From Struthio camelus (lineage: Eukaryota > Chordata > Aves > Struthioniformes > Struthionidae): a DNA stretch of 64,000 bases. Both the position numbers and the translations under genes were made by a program. The notes beneath the pieces are model-generated. The model searched no databases. It worked only from the letters and a program-made list of their open reading frames with translations, and was not told the DNA's origin. Below are positions 1 through 12,600 of the stretch, one piece after another (position 1 is the stretch's first letter; the number at the start of each line of letters is the position of its first letter). The stretch lies in contig NC_090981.1 of NCBI RefSeq assembly GCF_040807025.1, forward strand, positions 6,646,501-6,710,500. The letters are read 5' to 3'.

Positions 1-1032
1 ATGAATGTGTTGTAATCCAAAGGATAAGATTCAAGATTCTGTAACAACAAAGGAAGAATGACTTTTTAAAATTATGTCATTTTTTTAGGTCAAGGTGATA
101 TCAAAGCTGTTGCAGAGGCTCGAGTTATGGTCCGGAATCATTGTTCGCTCTTCTGTTCAAAATTTCTGGCTGGACTTATGTTCCTCTGCAACTGTAATAG
201 AAAAAAAATAAAACCATCATCAACTAAGAATAGTCTCCTCTCTCTCTTTCCCCACTGATTTGTTACATAACTGAACATCTTATATCTAGATTCTCTCAAA
301 ATATCTCTCTGATAAACTAATATGAACTTGCATTTTGTAAATGATGAAAGTTATGTGTGAGAGTAAGACAATGACAGCTTTGTATTTCCATTGAGTTATA
401 GGTAAAAATTGAGTTCAAAATCTATAGCAAAACCTCAGCAGAATAATTGAAAGCCCAAACCTTCAGATAATGGGCAGAACATTCTTTCTAAATAAGGAAA
501 ATATTCCTTTGTATTTTTGTGGATTGTGCAAAATGCCATTGATCAATTCTATATTAGACACCTACTGTATCATGGAGTCTTTGGTTTTAATGAGCAAATA
601 AACAGAAATCCTTGTAAAGGAGAAAATCATCCCATGCAGCATATGAGGTGTGAGAGCCATGTTATAACATTGAAGAATCAATCTGAATTTGAATATATGC
701 TTGCAATACTGTGATATATTTGCCTCTGAAAAGTAAGCAAATTAACCTCTTTACTGTCCATAAAGGGGTAGATAGTCATACTGTTCTTACCAGACAGTTA
801 GAACATGAATAAACAAGCAGGGTTGAACATCTCTTTTCCTACATAGCAGGCAAAACAATAATACAGTTAATCAATGAAAAGGACTCTCACTATTGCATTC
901 AGTTTAATTTGTTGTCTCAGCACGAATTGAACTTTTGTGATCTATCTTCCTGAAATTACTGCTTATTTAGGTTTTGTGAATTGTTTTGGCTCAGCACTAA
1001 CACTGAGCTTTTATTCATAATGAAAAGATCCC
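1..1032. other. Intergenic DNA, nothing recognised
   Basis: AT-rich single-copy-looking sequence. The only open frames are short (65 codons or fewer) and resemble no known protein. No repeat family, RNA gene or regulatory site could be supported. Confidence 0.6.
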
Positions 1033-1156
1033 AGAGCACAGCCAACAGAGGCAGCGAACAGACGCAGCAGTTTGCGCAGCGGTTCGCGCAGAAGGGTGCC
1101 AGAAGGCAAGGAAGGCACCTCTCCATTTTGCACAGGGGTGTGTCCTTCCCCGGGGC

Positions 1157-2224
1157 ATGGTCATGACACGCGGCAGAGCACGTTCCCCAGTGGCTGCTGG
1201 AGGTGCTGCATCGGCTGTGTCTGAGGCTTCAACCCAGACAGACCCTCTGACAGCAGAGGCAGCTCTACAGGTGTCAGGCTGCAGGGAGTGCCTGGGGCCT
1301 CTCCGTGAGGCCTGGGCTGACAGTCAGCTCTCCTGTGTGAGGTGTGCTGTGGTTGACCAGTTGTGTCATCAGGTAAAGGAGTTACGGGAGGAGGTTAGTA
1401 GGCTGCGTAGCATCGGAGAGGATGAGCAGGAGATTGACAGGGCGTTCTCGGAGACTGTTCAGCTCCGGGAGTCCCCTGCCCCCACTGCAGCGGAGTTGTC
1501 AGAGGGCTCAGCACCGTGTGTAAAGGTGCATCATAACGCTGTTGAAGAGGGCTGGAAGCTGGTGACCTCTCGTAGAAGGAGAAAGGCTCTTGCTCCTCCT
1601 CAAGACTTACCCTTGAAGAACAAGTTTAGTGCCCTCCAAGCCAAGGAGAGGCTGAGCATGGCTCCAAGGGAGGCAACTGGCCTGGCAGACCCTGTGCTGT
1701 GCAGGAACCCCCGGAAGAAGCAGTGAGTGATTGTTGTGGGTGACTCCCTGCTGCAGGGGACAGAGGCACCTGTCTGCCGACCTGACCTCTTGTCTAGAGA
1801 GGTCTGCTGCCTGCCAGGGGCTCGAATAAGAGATGTCGTGGAAAGACTGCCAAGGCTTGTCCATGCATCGGACTACTACCCTCTGCTCTTCCATGTGGGC
1901 ACTAATGACACCAAGGGCAAACTGGAAACCATCAAACAGGACTTCAGAGCTCTGGGAATGGTGGTCAAGGGTCTGGGAGCCCAGGTGGTTTTCTCCTCAA
2001 TCCTGCCTGTGAGGGGAAAGGACAGGGGGAGGAGTAGACGAGTTTTCCAAGTTAACAGCTGGCTGCGCCGCTGGTGTTGGCAACAGGGCTTTGGTTTCTA
2101 TGACCATGGGACCCTGTTTGAAGATCAACAGCTGATGGGGAGCGATGGGATCCACCTCACCAAGTGGGGCACGCGTGTCTTTGCCAACAGGTTGGCCAGC
2201 CTGGTAAGGAGGGCTTTAAACTAG
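1157..2224 (+). pseudogene. CR1 copy 1 ORF1 (zinc-knuckle-like, coiled coil, SGNH esterase), one internal stop
   Basis: CR1 ORF1 protein, an RNA-binding and esterase-like partner of the LINE ribonucleoprotein. From the ATG at 1157 the frame is open for 189 codons, meets TGA at 1724-1726 and then stays open in the same frame to 2224, about 354 codons in all. A Cys cluster (C42, C45, C60, C63) looks like a small zinc-binding module. Residues 65-88 have heptad-like Leu/Val spacing (coiled coil). A basic patch lies near 138-143. After the stop comes an SGNH hydrolase-type domain with GDS (Ser197), GTND (Asn250) and DGIH (Asp330, His333), counting the stop as codon 190, so all catalytic blocks are kept. 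Copy 3 has CAA at the stop position. The end overlaps the start of ORF2 in another frame. Confidence 0.88.
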
Positions 2225-5158
2225 GCAAGATGGGGGAAGGGGAGTGGTATAGTGGCAGGAGAGTCAGTAAAACACCGCTCAAGTCAGGATGCCTCCAGCG
2301 GGTGCATACAGCCAGGGGAGACAGCATGGGACATGGCTATGGAGGATCCTCTTGCACCTCTCCTGGGAAGCTTACATGCTTGGCTGGCTCTCTGAAATGC
2401 CTGTATACCAATGCACGCAGCACGGGGAATAAACAGGAAGAGTTAGAGATCTGTGTGCGGTTGCAGGGCCATGATCTCATTGTGGTTACAGAGACATGGT
2501 GGGATAGTTCACCTGACTGGGATGCTGTCATGGATGGCTATGTGCTTTTTCGGAAAGACAGGCCAGGAAGGCGAGGTGGTGGAGTTGCTCTTTATGTGAG
2601 GGAGCAACTAGAATGTATGGAGCTCTGCCTGGGGGTGGATGAAGAGCAAGTTGAGAGCCTATGGGTAAGGATTAAAGGGCAGGCTAACATGGGTGACACT
2701 GTTGTGGGGGTCTACTCCAGGCCACCTGGCCAGGAGGAAGTCATCGATGAGGCCTTCTACAGACAGCTGGAAGTAGCCTCACAATCACAGGCCCTGGTTC
2801 TCATGGGGGACTTGAACCACCCTGACATCTGCTGGGAAGACAACACAGCTAGGCACAAACAGTCAAAGAGGTTCCTGCAAAGCATTGATGATAATTTCTT
2901 GACTCAGGTGGTGGAGACGCCAACGAGGAGAGGTGCAATGCTAGACCTTGTACTAACAAACAAAGAAGGTCTGGTTGGAGATGTGAAGGTTGGGGGCAGC
3001 CTTGGTTGCAGTGACCATGAGATGGTGGAGTTCAGGATCCTGGGAGGAGGGAACAGGGCAATAAGCAGGATTGCAACCCTGGACTTCAGGAGAGCAGACT
3101 TTGGCCTCTTCAGGGACCTACTTGGAGGAATCTCATGGGGTAGGGCCCTAGAAGGAAGAGGGGTCCAAGAAAGCTGGTTAATATTCAAGCATCACCTCCT
3201 CCAGGCTCAAGAGCAGTGCATCCCTCTGAGTAAGAAGTCGAGCAAAGTGGGCAGGAGACCTGCATGGATGAGCAAGGAACTCCTGGCAAAACTCCAGCAG
3301 AAGGAGGAAGTGTACAGAATGTGGAAAAGGGGACAGGCCCCTTGGGAGGAATACAGGGACGTTGTCAGAGTCTGCAGGGATGCAATGAGGAAGGCTAAGG
3401 CCCATTTGGAATTAATTGTGGCAAGGGATGTCAAGGACAACAAGAAGGCCTTCTTCAAATACATCAGTAGCAAAAGGAAGACTAGGGAAAATGTGGGCCC
3501 GCTGCTGAATGGGGTGGGTGCCCTGGTGACGAAGGATACAGAGAAGGCAGAGTTATTGAATGCTGCCTTTGCTTCAGTCTTCACTGCTAAGGCCAGCCCT
3601 CAGGAATTCCAGACCTTGGAGACAAGAGAGGAAGGCTGGAGAAAGGAAGACTCTCCCTTGGTCGAGGAGGATCAGGTTAGAGCTCTTTTGTCCAAACTTG
3701 ACATCCATAAATCCATGGGCCCCGATGGGATGCACCCACGAATGCTGAGGGAGCTGGCGGATGTTATTGCTAGGCCACTCTCCATCATCTCTGAAAGGTC
3801 CTGGAGATCAGGAGAGGTGCCTGAGGACTGGAAGAAAGCCAGTGTCACGCCAGCCTTCAAAAAGGGTAAGAAGGAGGAGCCAGGAAACTACAGGCCTGTC
3901 AGCCTCACCTCCATCCCTGGAAAGGTGATGGAACAGCTCCTCCTGGAGGTCCTCACTAAGCATGTGGAGGACAGGAAGGTGATCAGGAGTAGTCAGCATG
4001 GATTCACCAAAGGGAAATCATGCTTGACCAATCTGATAGCCTTCTATGACGGAATGACTGGCTGGGTAGATGAGGGGAGAGCAGTGGATGTTGTTTACCT
4101 GGACTTCAGCAAGGCTTTTGACACTGTCTCCCATCACATCCTCCTAGGTAAGCTCAGGAAGTGTGGGCTGGAGGAGTGGACGGTGAGATGGATTGAGAAC
4201 TGGCTGGATGGCAGAGCTCAGAGGGTTGTGGTGAATGGCACAGAGTCAAGTTGGAGGCCTGTGGCTAGTGGTGTCCCCCAGGGGTCAGTCCTGGGTCCAG
4301 TCTTGTTCAATGTATTCATCAATGACCTGGAGGAAGGGACAGAGTGCACCCTCAGCAAGTGTGCTGATGATACTAAACTGGGGGGAGAGGCTGACACACC
4401 AGAAGACTGTGCTGCCATTCAGAGGGACCTGGACAGGCTGGAGAGCTGGGCGGAGAGGAACCTCATGAAGTTCAACCAAGGCAAGTGCAAGGTCCTGCCC
4501 CTAGGCAGGAATAATCCCATGCACCAGTACAGGCTGGGGGTTGACCTGCTGGAAAGTAGCTCTGCAGAGAAGGACCTGGGAGTGCTGGTGGACAACAAGT
4601 TAAACATGAGCCAGCCGTGTGCCCTTGTGGCCAAGAAGGCCAAGGGTATCCTGGGCTGCATGAGGCAGAGTGTTGCCAGCAGGTGGAGGGAGGTGATCCT
4701 GCCCCTCTACTCAGCCCTGGGGAGGCCTCACCTGGAGTCCTGTGTCCAGTGCTGGGCTCCCCAGGACAAGAGAGGCATGACACTACTGGAGAGAGTCCAG
4801 CGGAGGGCTACCAAGATGATTAGAGGGCTGGAGCACCTCTCCTATGAAGAAAGACTGCAAGAGCTGGGCCTGTTCAGCCTGGAGAAGATTGAGAGGGGAT
4901 CTCATAAATGTGTACAAGTATCTGAAGGGGGAGTGTCAAGAGGATGAGGCCAGCCTCTTCTCCGTGGTGCCCAGCAACAGGACAAGAGGCAATGGGCAGA
5001 AACTGAACCACAGGAAGTTCCATCTGAACCTGAGGAAAAACTTCTTCACTGTGAGGGTGACAGAGCACTGGCACAGGTTGCCCAGAGAGGTAGTGGAGTC
5101 TCCTTCCCTGGAGATATTCAAAACCCGCCTAGACATGATCCTGGGAAATATGCTCTAG
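2164..5158 (+). pseudogene. CR1 copy 1 ORF2 (AP endonuclease and reverse transcriptase), 3' frameshift
   Basis: CR1 ORF2 protein nicks the target DNA and reverse transcribes the element RNA onto it. The frame is open for 927 codons from the ATG at 2164; the true start is uncertain, as the first 75 or so residues are not domain sequence. The endonuclease domain (about residues 79-295) keeps the APE-type residues Asn83, Glu110, Asp216, Asn218, Asp284 and His285. The RT domain (about 550-800) keeps motif A Asp647 and the Asp735-Asp736 pair, but the usual FADD box reads CADD (Cys733). A short deletion around 4885-4900 shifts the frame, so the frame ends at 4947 with aberrant residues. The normal C-terminus continues in the next frame to the stop at 5156-5158. 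Probably inactive, but only mildly damaged. Confidence 0.93.
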
Positions 5159-5240
5159 AGGTCCCTGCTTGAGCAGGGAGGTTGGACTAGATGATCTCCA
5201 GAGGTCCCTTCCAACCTCAACCATTCTGTGATTCTGTGAT

Positions 5241-7552
5241 TTACATCTGCACCAAGCATGAGAATTTGATTTATTTGCAGACTATATTTGATGTGCAGTC
5301 CATAGGATGTTTGATGTCTGCAACTTCTGTGTGTAGTTGCAGGAAGCTGGAGGCCTGAGATGAACATGGATTAGCTTTGGTCCCTATATTGCATTTTCAA
5401 CTTGTTTCCCCTGCACCGATTCTGGAAGCAAACCCACCGAAGCTGCTGCGTCCGCAGACAGCTCACGCTGAAAGCTGGGTGCCATCCGTCACGGGGTAGA
5501 CAATCAGCAGGGAGAAATCCCCTTCAGAAAAATCATTGGGGCTGCTGGAAATACCCTTCCCCAAATCTACTACCACAGGGTTGGGATGTTTTTTGTTTAT
5601 TTTGTTAAAATAAGTGATCTGACCCTGTATTACTGCTATAACTGGGATATATGTGTCTATCTGCAAAACATGTTTTAAATTCTATTTTATGCAGCTAACT
5701 AAAAAGGAAAGATGTGTGAATGGCGCATTCTCCATGACAGCAATGGTGAGTCGAAACCATAAGTGGGGTTGACATGAAAGAAGTAGTGGATGTTGAATTG
5801 GACTGGGCATAACTCAGAAGCTTCATGGCCCAAACATTGGTGCAAACATTTTTTTTGATTTGTGGAGAAACAGATTTGCTATCCCACATCTTGTATGTTG
5901 AATGTCAGATCTGTCAGTCCTGAATTTAATCTGCTTGTCCATTCAGTTCTGGGGAAATCATTATATGTATATGATGTCAACATGAAATCATAGGTCAGCT
6001 TAGCTGTCCTTGTAAGTGAAACATCTGAAGCTTGTAATAAGCCATAAACCCAGTGATTTTTCATGTTTGTCTTGCATGCTGTGAGCATTTTTATTATTCT
6101 GTTTAAAGTTTATGTACTATGATGGCAAATCATTTGTATTTGCTTCCACTCAGAGGAACACCTGTTACAGAAAACCAAGCAATATGAACCTTCCATAGTC
6201 TGCCAATGCACTTCTCTTTCTGTGGGAGCTTTTTTGTCCTGAAAGGGGTTAAAAAAGCAGTAGGCCAAAACCTTTAATCAGTTTGGTGCAAAGAGGTTAT
6301 AATCAGGCTATAAGTGCCTAGGAGAGAAATCCCTGCATAAGAAAATTTCTATTTGCTGCCTCTTGGCCCCATACTCTGACCCTCATTTGTGCCATAGGGA
6401 CTATTACACAGGCAAAGGCAAAATTTCACTCTTAAGCACTTGTTCCATCATGCTTTAGGAAACGTGAAGCTCCTTATACCTGTAGCACAGCTTAGTGGGG
6501 TCTGTCAGCAGGGTGGAATGGGAAAGGAGGAGGGGAAAGGTGCAGGAGAGCTGTTTCTCATAATTGCAGAGCTAGAATTGGTTCACTTTTCTCTACCTTC
6601 TGCTGTGCCAAGCCCTAAAGATAAATTAGTTCAATACAGATATGTTTTTGAAGTGTTCCCAAGAAGCCCTGCACTGCAAGGTGTCAAGCATCTCCTGTCA
6701 TTCAGAGTAGTCTTATCAGTTGCTATTGGTACAGACAGACAATGCCAAGCATCTCACAGAGTGAAGCTCTTAGACTGGATGCTTTAAGAAGGACTGTGAA
6801 CAATATTTGATTATATTCAGAATAAGCAAGCCCTCATTCAAAAAAAAGTCATCATATTTCATGTAAATTTTAAAGAAATCCCATATTTTGTTAATAGCTC
6901 TTTACTGAGGAATGTGGAGAGTAAGGAATGAATAAATAATTAAATTATGAAGCTCCTTAGAACAGGTATCTTCATTTATATTGGATCAAAGGCAAATGCC
7001 CAGATAGTAGTATAGCCTTGAAGACTTAAAAAGCTAACATTTTTGCATTTATCAGACTAAATTAATTCTTGTGAGCTTGACAAGGCAAACATCTCTGCTC
7101 TTGGGTCTATATTCTACATATTATCAGATAACTTTAGCTGAAGGTTGTACAAAATCAGAATATTCGATGTTGCAGGCTCATATGTATAACTATATATATA
7201 TATAACTATATATATATTATAACTGCGAGGTACAAGGCTAAGTTCTTTGTGGCAGGGACTTTCATTTAACATATCCTTGTACAATGTCTAGGACAATCAT
7301 ATCTCAATCTAGTCAAGTCCTTTGGATGCTGAAATATAAATAATTAAAAATGTGACAGTTTAAGAAACATGGTGAAATCCTATTCCTGTTATTTGAGAGA
7401 AGTCTGGGTATAAAATAAACCATTATAACAATTGGCACTTGCTCTGTGTTAGGTGGTCCTTTCAGGTGAAATTGTGCCCATATTAAATATAAAGGAAGTT
7501 TTGCCCCAGCTTCAAAATCTTGTCCTTTGTGTATAAGATACTATTGAGGGGT
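5241..7552. other. Intergenic DNA with an AT dinucleotide tract
   Basis: No gene recognised. It contains an imperfect (TA)n tract at about 7185-7221, interrupted by ACTA, which can fold on itself. A 115-codon open frame (6440-6787) has no recognisable domain and no supporting signal, so it is not called. Confidence 0.6.
7185..7221. repeat. (TA)n microsatellite
   Basis: Two runs of TATATATA joined by ACTA, flanked by TATAAC on either side. It is a self-complementary simple repeat of about 37 bp. Confidence 0.8.
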
Positions 7553-9617
7553 AGGGGTAGGGCCCTAGAAAGAAGGGGAGTCCAAGAGAGCTGGTTAATA
7601 TTCAAGCGTCACTTCCTCCAGGCTCAAGAGCAGTGCATCCCTCTGAGGAAGAAGTCCAGCAAAAAGTGGGCAGGAGACCTGCATGGATGAGCAAGGAGCT
7701 CCTGGCAAAACTCCAGCAGAAGAAGGAAGTACACAGAAGGTGGAAAAGGGGACAGGCCACTTGGGAGGAATACAGGGACATTGTCAGAGTCTGCAGGGAT
7801 GCGACAAGGAAGGCTAAGGCCTATTTGGAATTAATTGTGGCAAGGGATGTCAAGGACAACAAGAAGGGCTTCTTCAAATACATCAATAGCAAAAGGAAGA
7901 CTAGGGAAAATGTGGGCCTACTGCTGAATGGGGCAGGGGCCCTGGTGACAGAGGACACAGAGAAGGCAGAGTTGCTGAATGCCTTCTTTGCTTCAGTCTT
8001 CACTGCTAAGGCCAGTCCTCAGGAACCCCAGACCCTGGGGACAAGAGAGGAAGTCTGGAGAAAGGAAGACTCTCCCTTGGTCGAGGAGGATCGGGTTAGA
8101 GATAATTTAGGCAAACTTGACACCCACAAATCCATGGGCCCCGATGGGATGCACCCACGAGTGCTGAGGGAGCTGGCGGATGTCATTGCTAGGCCACTCT
8201 CCATCACCTTTGAAAGGTCCTGGAGATCAGGAGAGGTGCCTGAGGACTGGGAGAAAGCCAATGTCACTCCAGCCTTCAAAAAGGGCAAGAAGGAGGAGCC
8301 AGGGAACTACAGGCCTGTCAGCCTCACCTCCATCCCCGGGAAGGTGATGGAGCAGCTCATCCTGGAGGTCCTCACTAAGCATGTGGAGGACAGGAAGGTG
8401 ATCAGGAGTAGTCAGCATGGATTCACCAAGGGGAAATCATGCTTGACCAACCTGATAGCCTTCTATGATGGAAGGACTGGCTGGGGAGATGAGGGGAGAG
8501 CAGTGGATGTTGTCTCCCTGGACTTCAGCAAGGCTTTTGTCACTGTCTCCCATCACATCCTCCTAGGCAAGCTCAGGAAGTATGGACAGGGCTCAGAGGG
8601 TTGTGGTCAGTGGCACAGAGTCTAGTTGGAGGCCCGTAGCTAGCGGTGTCCCCCAGGGGTCAGTCCTGGGTCCAGTCTTGTTCAATGTATTCATCGATGA
8701 CCTGGATGAAGGGACAGAGTGCCCCCTCAGCAAGTTTGCTGATGAGACTAAACTGGGGGGAGTGGCTGAGACCCCAGAGGGCTGTGCTGCCATTCAGAGG
8801 GACCTGGACAGGCTGGAGAGCTGGGTGGAGAGGAACCTCCTGAAGTCCAACCAAGGCAAGTGCAGGGTCCTGCACCTGGGGAGGAATAACCCCATGCCCC
8901 AGGACAGGCTGGGGGCTGACCTGCTGGAGAGCAGCTCTGCAGAGAAGGACCTGGGAGTCCTGGTGGACAACAAGTTGACCATGAGCCAGCAATGTGCCCT
9001 TGGGGCCAAGAAGGCCAAGGGTATCCTGGGCTGCATGAGGCAGAGTGTTGCCAGCAGGTCAAGGGAGGTGATCCTGCCCCTCTACTCAGCCCTGGGGAGG
9101 CCCCACCTGGAGTCCTGTGTCCAGTGCTGGGCTCCCCAGTACAAGAGAGACATGGAGCTCCTGGAGAGAGTCCAGCAGAGGGTTACAAAGATGATGAGGG
9201 GACTGGAGCAGCTCCTATGAAGAAAGGCTGAGGGAGCTGGACCTGTTCTTCCTGGAGAAGAGAAGACTGAGGGGGGATCTGATCAATGTGTACAAGTATC
9301 TGAAGGGACGGTGTCAAGAGGATGGGGCCAGTCTCTTCTCAGTGGTGCCCACAGATAGGATGAGAGGCAATGGGCACAAACTGAAACACAGGAAGTTCCA
9401 TCTGAACATGAGGAGAAACTTCTTTCCTGTGAGGGTGACTGAGCACTGGCACAGGTTGCCCAGAGAGGTAGTGGAGTCTCCTTCCCTGGAGATATTCAAA
9501 AACCTGCCTGGATGTGATCCTGGGAAATATGCTCTAGGTGACCCTGCTTGAGCAGGGGGTTGGACTAGATGCTCTCCAGATGTCCCTTCCAACCTTGGCC
9601 ATTCTGTGATTCTGTGA
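7553..9617 (+). mobile_element. CR1 LINE copy 2, 5'-truncated
   Basis: It begins abruptly at sequence matching position about 3138 of copy 1, just after the endonuclease domain, and runs to the CR1 3' end with its ATTCTGTG octamers. 5' truncation of this kind is typical of LINE insertions and comes from incomplete reverse transcription. It is closer to copy 3 than to copy 1 over 7600-8580. A deletion of about 44 bp near 8585 removes part of the RT relative to copy 3. Confidence 0.95.
7633..9537 (+). pseudogene. CR1 copy 2 ORF2 remnant (RT and C-terminus)
   Basis: Open from about 7633 to 8580 in one frame, covering the linker and the first half of the RT domain. It then shifts frame at the roughly 44-bp deletion near 8585 and continues from 8582 to 9220. 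Further small lesions follow before the ORF2 stop expected at 9535-9537. RT motif A reads LDFSKAFV, where copy 1 has LDFSKAFD, and the FADD box reads FADE, so the second catalytic Asp is lost. The [10 protein letters not shown] block is intact. No endonuclease is present. It cannot encode a working RT. Confidence 0.9.
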
Positions 9618-12600
9618 GGAAATATATCAAACAAAAGTTCCTCCCTGGTTCTTTCATTTGAGTTGTTCATCAGAGAAATGAGCTTCTGGAACAGCTTCCC
9701 CAGTGGGAGTAATGGTGCAAAAGTGTTTTTGGTTGGTTGATGGAATATGATGAATATATGAGTAATGCTATATGGCAAACTTTTTCTTGTCAACAAAGTA
9801 TGGATCTTTTCTCTGTCTTTATGCCTGTGTAATATCCCTGGAACTCACCTTAGCATGTACCTATAAAAGAAGGTATAATACCACACTTCCGGAAGACCTA
9901 AGAATGAAATTTGACATTCCTTTTTTTGTTAAATGAAACAGGTGTTGAAAATGAACATTGCACCATTTATGGTGCTTCTTAACACTTTTTGATGAGAAAG
10001 TAACCTTGGATATATTTGGATATTTTTCAGTCTTTCTAAGAGCGTCGCCCAGAATCATTATAATGGAAGATCATTATTCTAAAAGATCCAGGCCCTGGTT
10101 TAAATCTTTTCCTAGCATGAAAATTGTCATACAATTTCCAACATAGTATATATTTTTTTTCAACAGAAAGGTCATCTTAACATTTGTATGAGATAATGGA
10201 CTCATACTGACTTCCAGGGCGTTAGAGGGCTACTTAACTATGAATGGTACAATCTATAAGAGAACCTCTCTTTATTGCTCAAATACAAATGGACAACTAA
10301 ATGAGTAGCCTGTGTGAATGCACCAGTCAAAAGGGTCCCACAAGTAGTAAACACTGAATTAAAACCTTAGAAAAGGCTATAGAGGGCAGAACATCACCTC
10401 GCTCATTGACTAGTTAAATTTCATTTGTGCTTATAAGGGATGGGAGGACTAGTACACTTCACTAGGCAAGGTCAAGAACAACACAATGGACTGTTATTAA
10501 ATGTGACACTGAGCCTAATTTATTGGGAGCATGTTACAGAGAATTCACAGATAAGACACATGAAGCCAAAGAAAATTCTTTCAAAAGAGGAAATATCTGA
10601 ATAAAAATTCTATTTCACGTACTCAGGAGACCAAAAGGATATCATCATAGAGGAACTAAAAGGGAGATGTTCCAACTCATGTAAAAGGGAAAATTAAATG
10701 TCTCTAAATTGATGTAAACCAAATTGTCACCTTGAAAGTATAAAAATCAAAGCTTTTGAATATTATTAAGTAATGAAGGAGCATAAACTTTTTTTTTCCT
10801 CAATTAACTCTGGTCAAGATACTAAAGAATCCTTTGGTCTATGTTAATACATAGATAAAGGAAATACTAGATCTAATGAGTCATAATGTTAAGTGATGTC
10901 TTTGAAATATTTCGAGTATTGAGAGAAATTGTTTGGTACGTAAACAGTTGCTTTTTTTTTTTTGAAAGTCATTTTCTGTGATCAGTTAATTATGATTAAT
11001 AAGAATTTGGAAATAAGTTTCAATATAGCATTCACATTGTTTTGAAAAAGTGAAAATTTTATACTGAAAGATGTTTGCAATGCCAGTTCTCTGAATAAAG
11101 AGACAACAATGAGTTCTTTGTATTTTTCCCCCCCCTTGTATACTGGAATCACTTAAACATAAATTCCTAGCTCTTTTTTCTTTTCTGCGCAAATCCTTTG
11201 AAATCCCTATGAGTTTCAGAACATTAAATAGACCTCTAATGTACAGGGCATGATGAGAGGGAAACTGGCTAGATTAACACTGTAAGAGTTATTTGTGAAA
11301 TTTGTAAAATCAATTTCAAGTCTCCCTACTGCTTGCTTATTTACATTTAAATAAAAAGTTGAGCACGCTTCTTCATAGAGTAGTTAAAATTCTGCTCTCT
11401 GTATAGTCTTCATCTTCATGACTGATGAAATATGCTGTAAAGAAAGTCAACAAGTTCCCTGCCTTCATCAGGCTAAGTCCCTAAAGGCATGGGTAAGTAT
11501 CACCTTCATATAAGTGCAGTTTATCTGTCTTTATAAATGCACTCTTCTGATATTTTAAAAATATTCCTATAGGTCGAAATCTTGTAATGTGACAGAAAGT
11601 ATGAGGAATTATTGCTTCACCAAGTGTCCCTGGTCTGCAGAACACATATGGAGGGCAACAGACCATGCTGGATGTGACCAGCTGCCTGAAGAAAAATGTT
11701 AAAATGTTCTGGGATGCAGCTTGTGGGTGGGGAGAGCATGGACTGAGGCAGGAAACCTCACTGCACCTGTGGGGCTGGCTGCAGAAGACCAGATGTAAGT
11801 GAAATATCTGAAAGATTTATGAAATGAGCAGCAATGTGAATTAGTGAAACAGCCTATAAACACATAAAACCCTTGGCCCTGATTCAGCAAGTACCAAAAT
11901 GTCTATTTAACTTTAAATATAGGAACAGTCAACTTACTTAGAACAGCATGCTAATTTAAATACCATATTGAGACAGAATTTGAAAATGTTGACATATATC
12001 CTCTTTCAGCTCCAGGATATTAGCAGGACAGTCCTACCCAGCCAGACTCCTTGTTATTTGCCAGTGATCCTTTGCCAGGAATTACCTTTTATTCGGACTG
12101 ATCAGTAGAGATGAAGAAATGTTATTTTCCAGCAAAGGACGGTGAAGCACAGCTGTGGGTGGGCTGTGAGGAAGGGGTAGGAATTGCTTTCATAACATAG
12201 CTCTTTGCAGAGTACGCATCAGGGTTATTGATATGAAGAGACCTAGCAAAGTCAACAGATATAGTCAAAGAAAGAAGAGCTGTGCTTGATAACTATATGT
12301 GGTTGACGCATTTGTTCCGGGTTGTGTAGAGCATTCAAAACCAAAGGGATCTAGGGATTAAGTGACGACTTTGCTCTCTGCAGTTGAGACTCAGCAGGAA
12401 AAAGTGCCTCCTAGGGAAGCCTTCTGCACTATCAATCCATTATTGGCAAGAAGACTAGTAAAAATCAGCTTATTTGATATCCTGTTACATGAAATTCCCA
12501 GGTTACTATTGCCAGTCATGTACAGCATGAAGCAGAAACACGCTGTATCTAATTTGAGCTACTGTACACTAGTTCCTTAGTGAGTACCTCTAGAAATTGG

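Larger units (their letters stand above)
1033..5240 (+). mobile_element. CR1 LINE copy 1, near full length
   Basis: A non-LTR retrotransposon of the chicken repeat 1 (CR1) type. In order it has a short 5' UTR with CAG-rich repeats, ORF1, ORF2 and a short 3' UTR. The 3' end holds the CR1 hairpin region (about 5180-5218) and two copies of the ATTCTGTG octamer, with no poly(A) tail. The 5' boundary is approximate: it was placed by comparison with copy 3, whose 5' UTR is longer. Lesions seen are an in-frame TGA in ORF1 and a roughly 5-bp deletion near the end of ORF2. It shares its 3' half closely with copies 2 and 3 but lacks several substitutions those two share, so it comes from a different source element. 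Confidence 0.95.

Noticed and set aside
3207-3584. Antisense open frames over the CR1 copies (also 4472-4783, 8660-9062, 25857-26126, 26609-27058)
   Set aside because: They recur at the same place in several CR1 copies and mirror ORF2 codon structure; shadows of ORF2, not genes.
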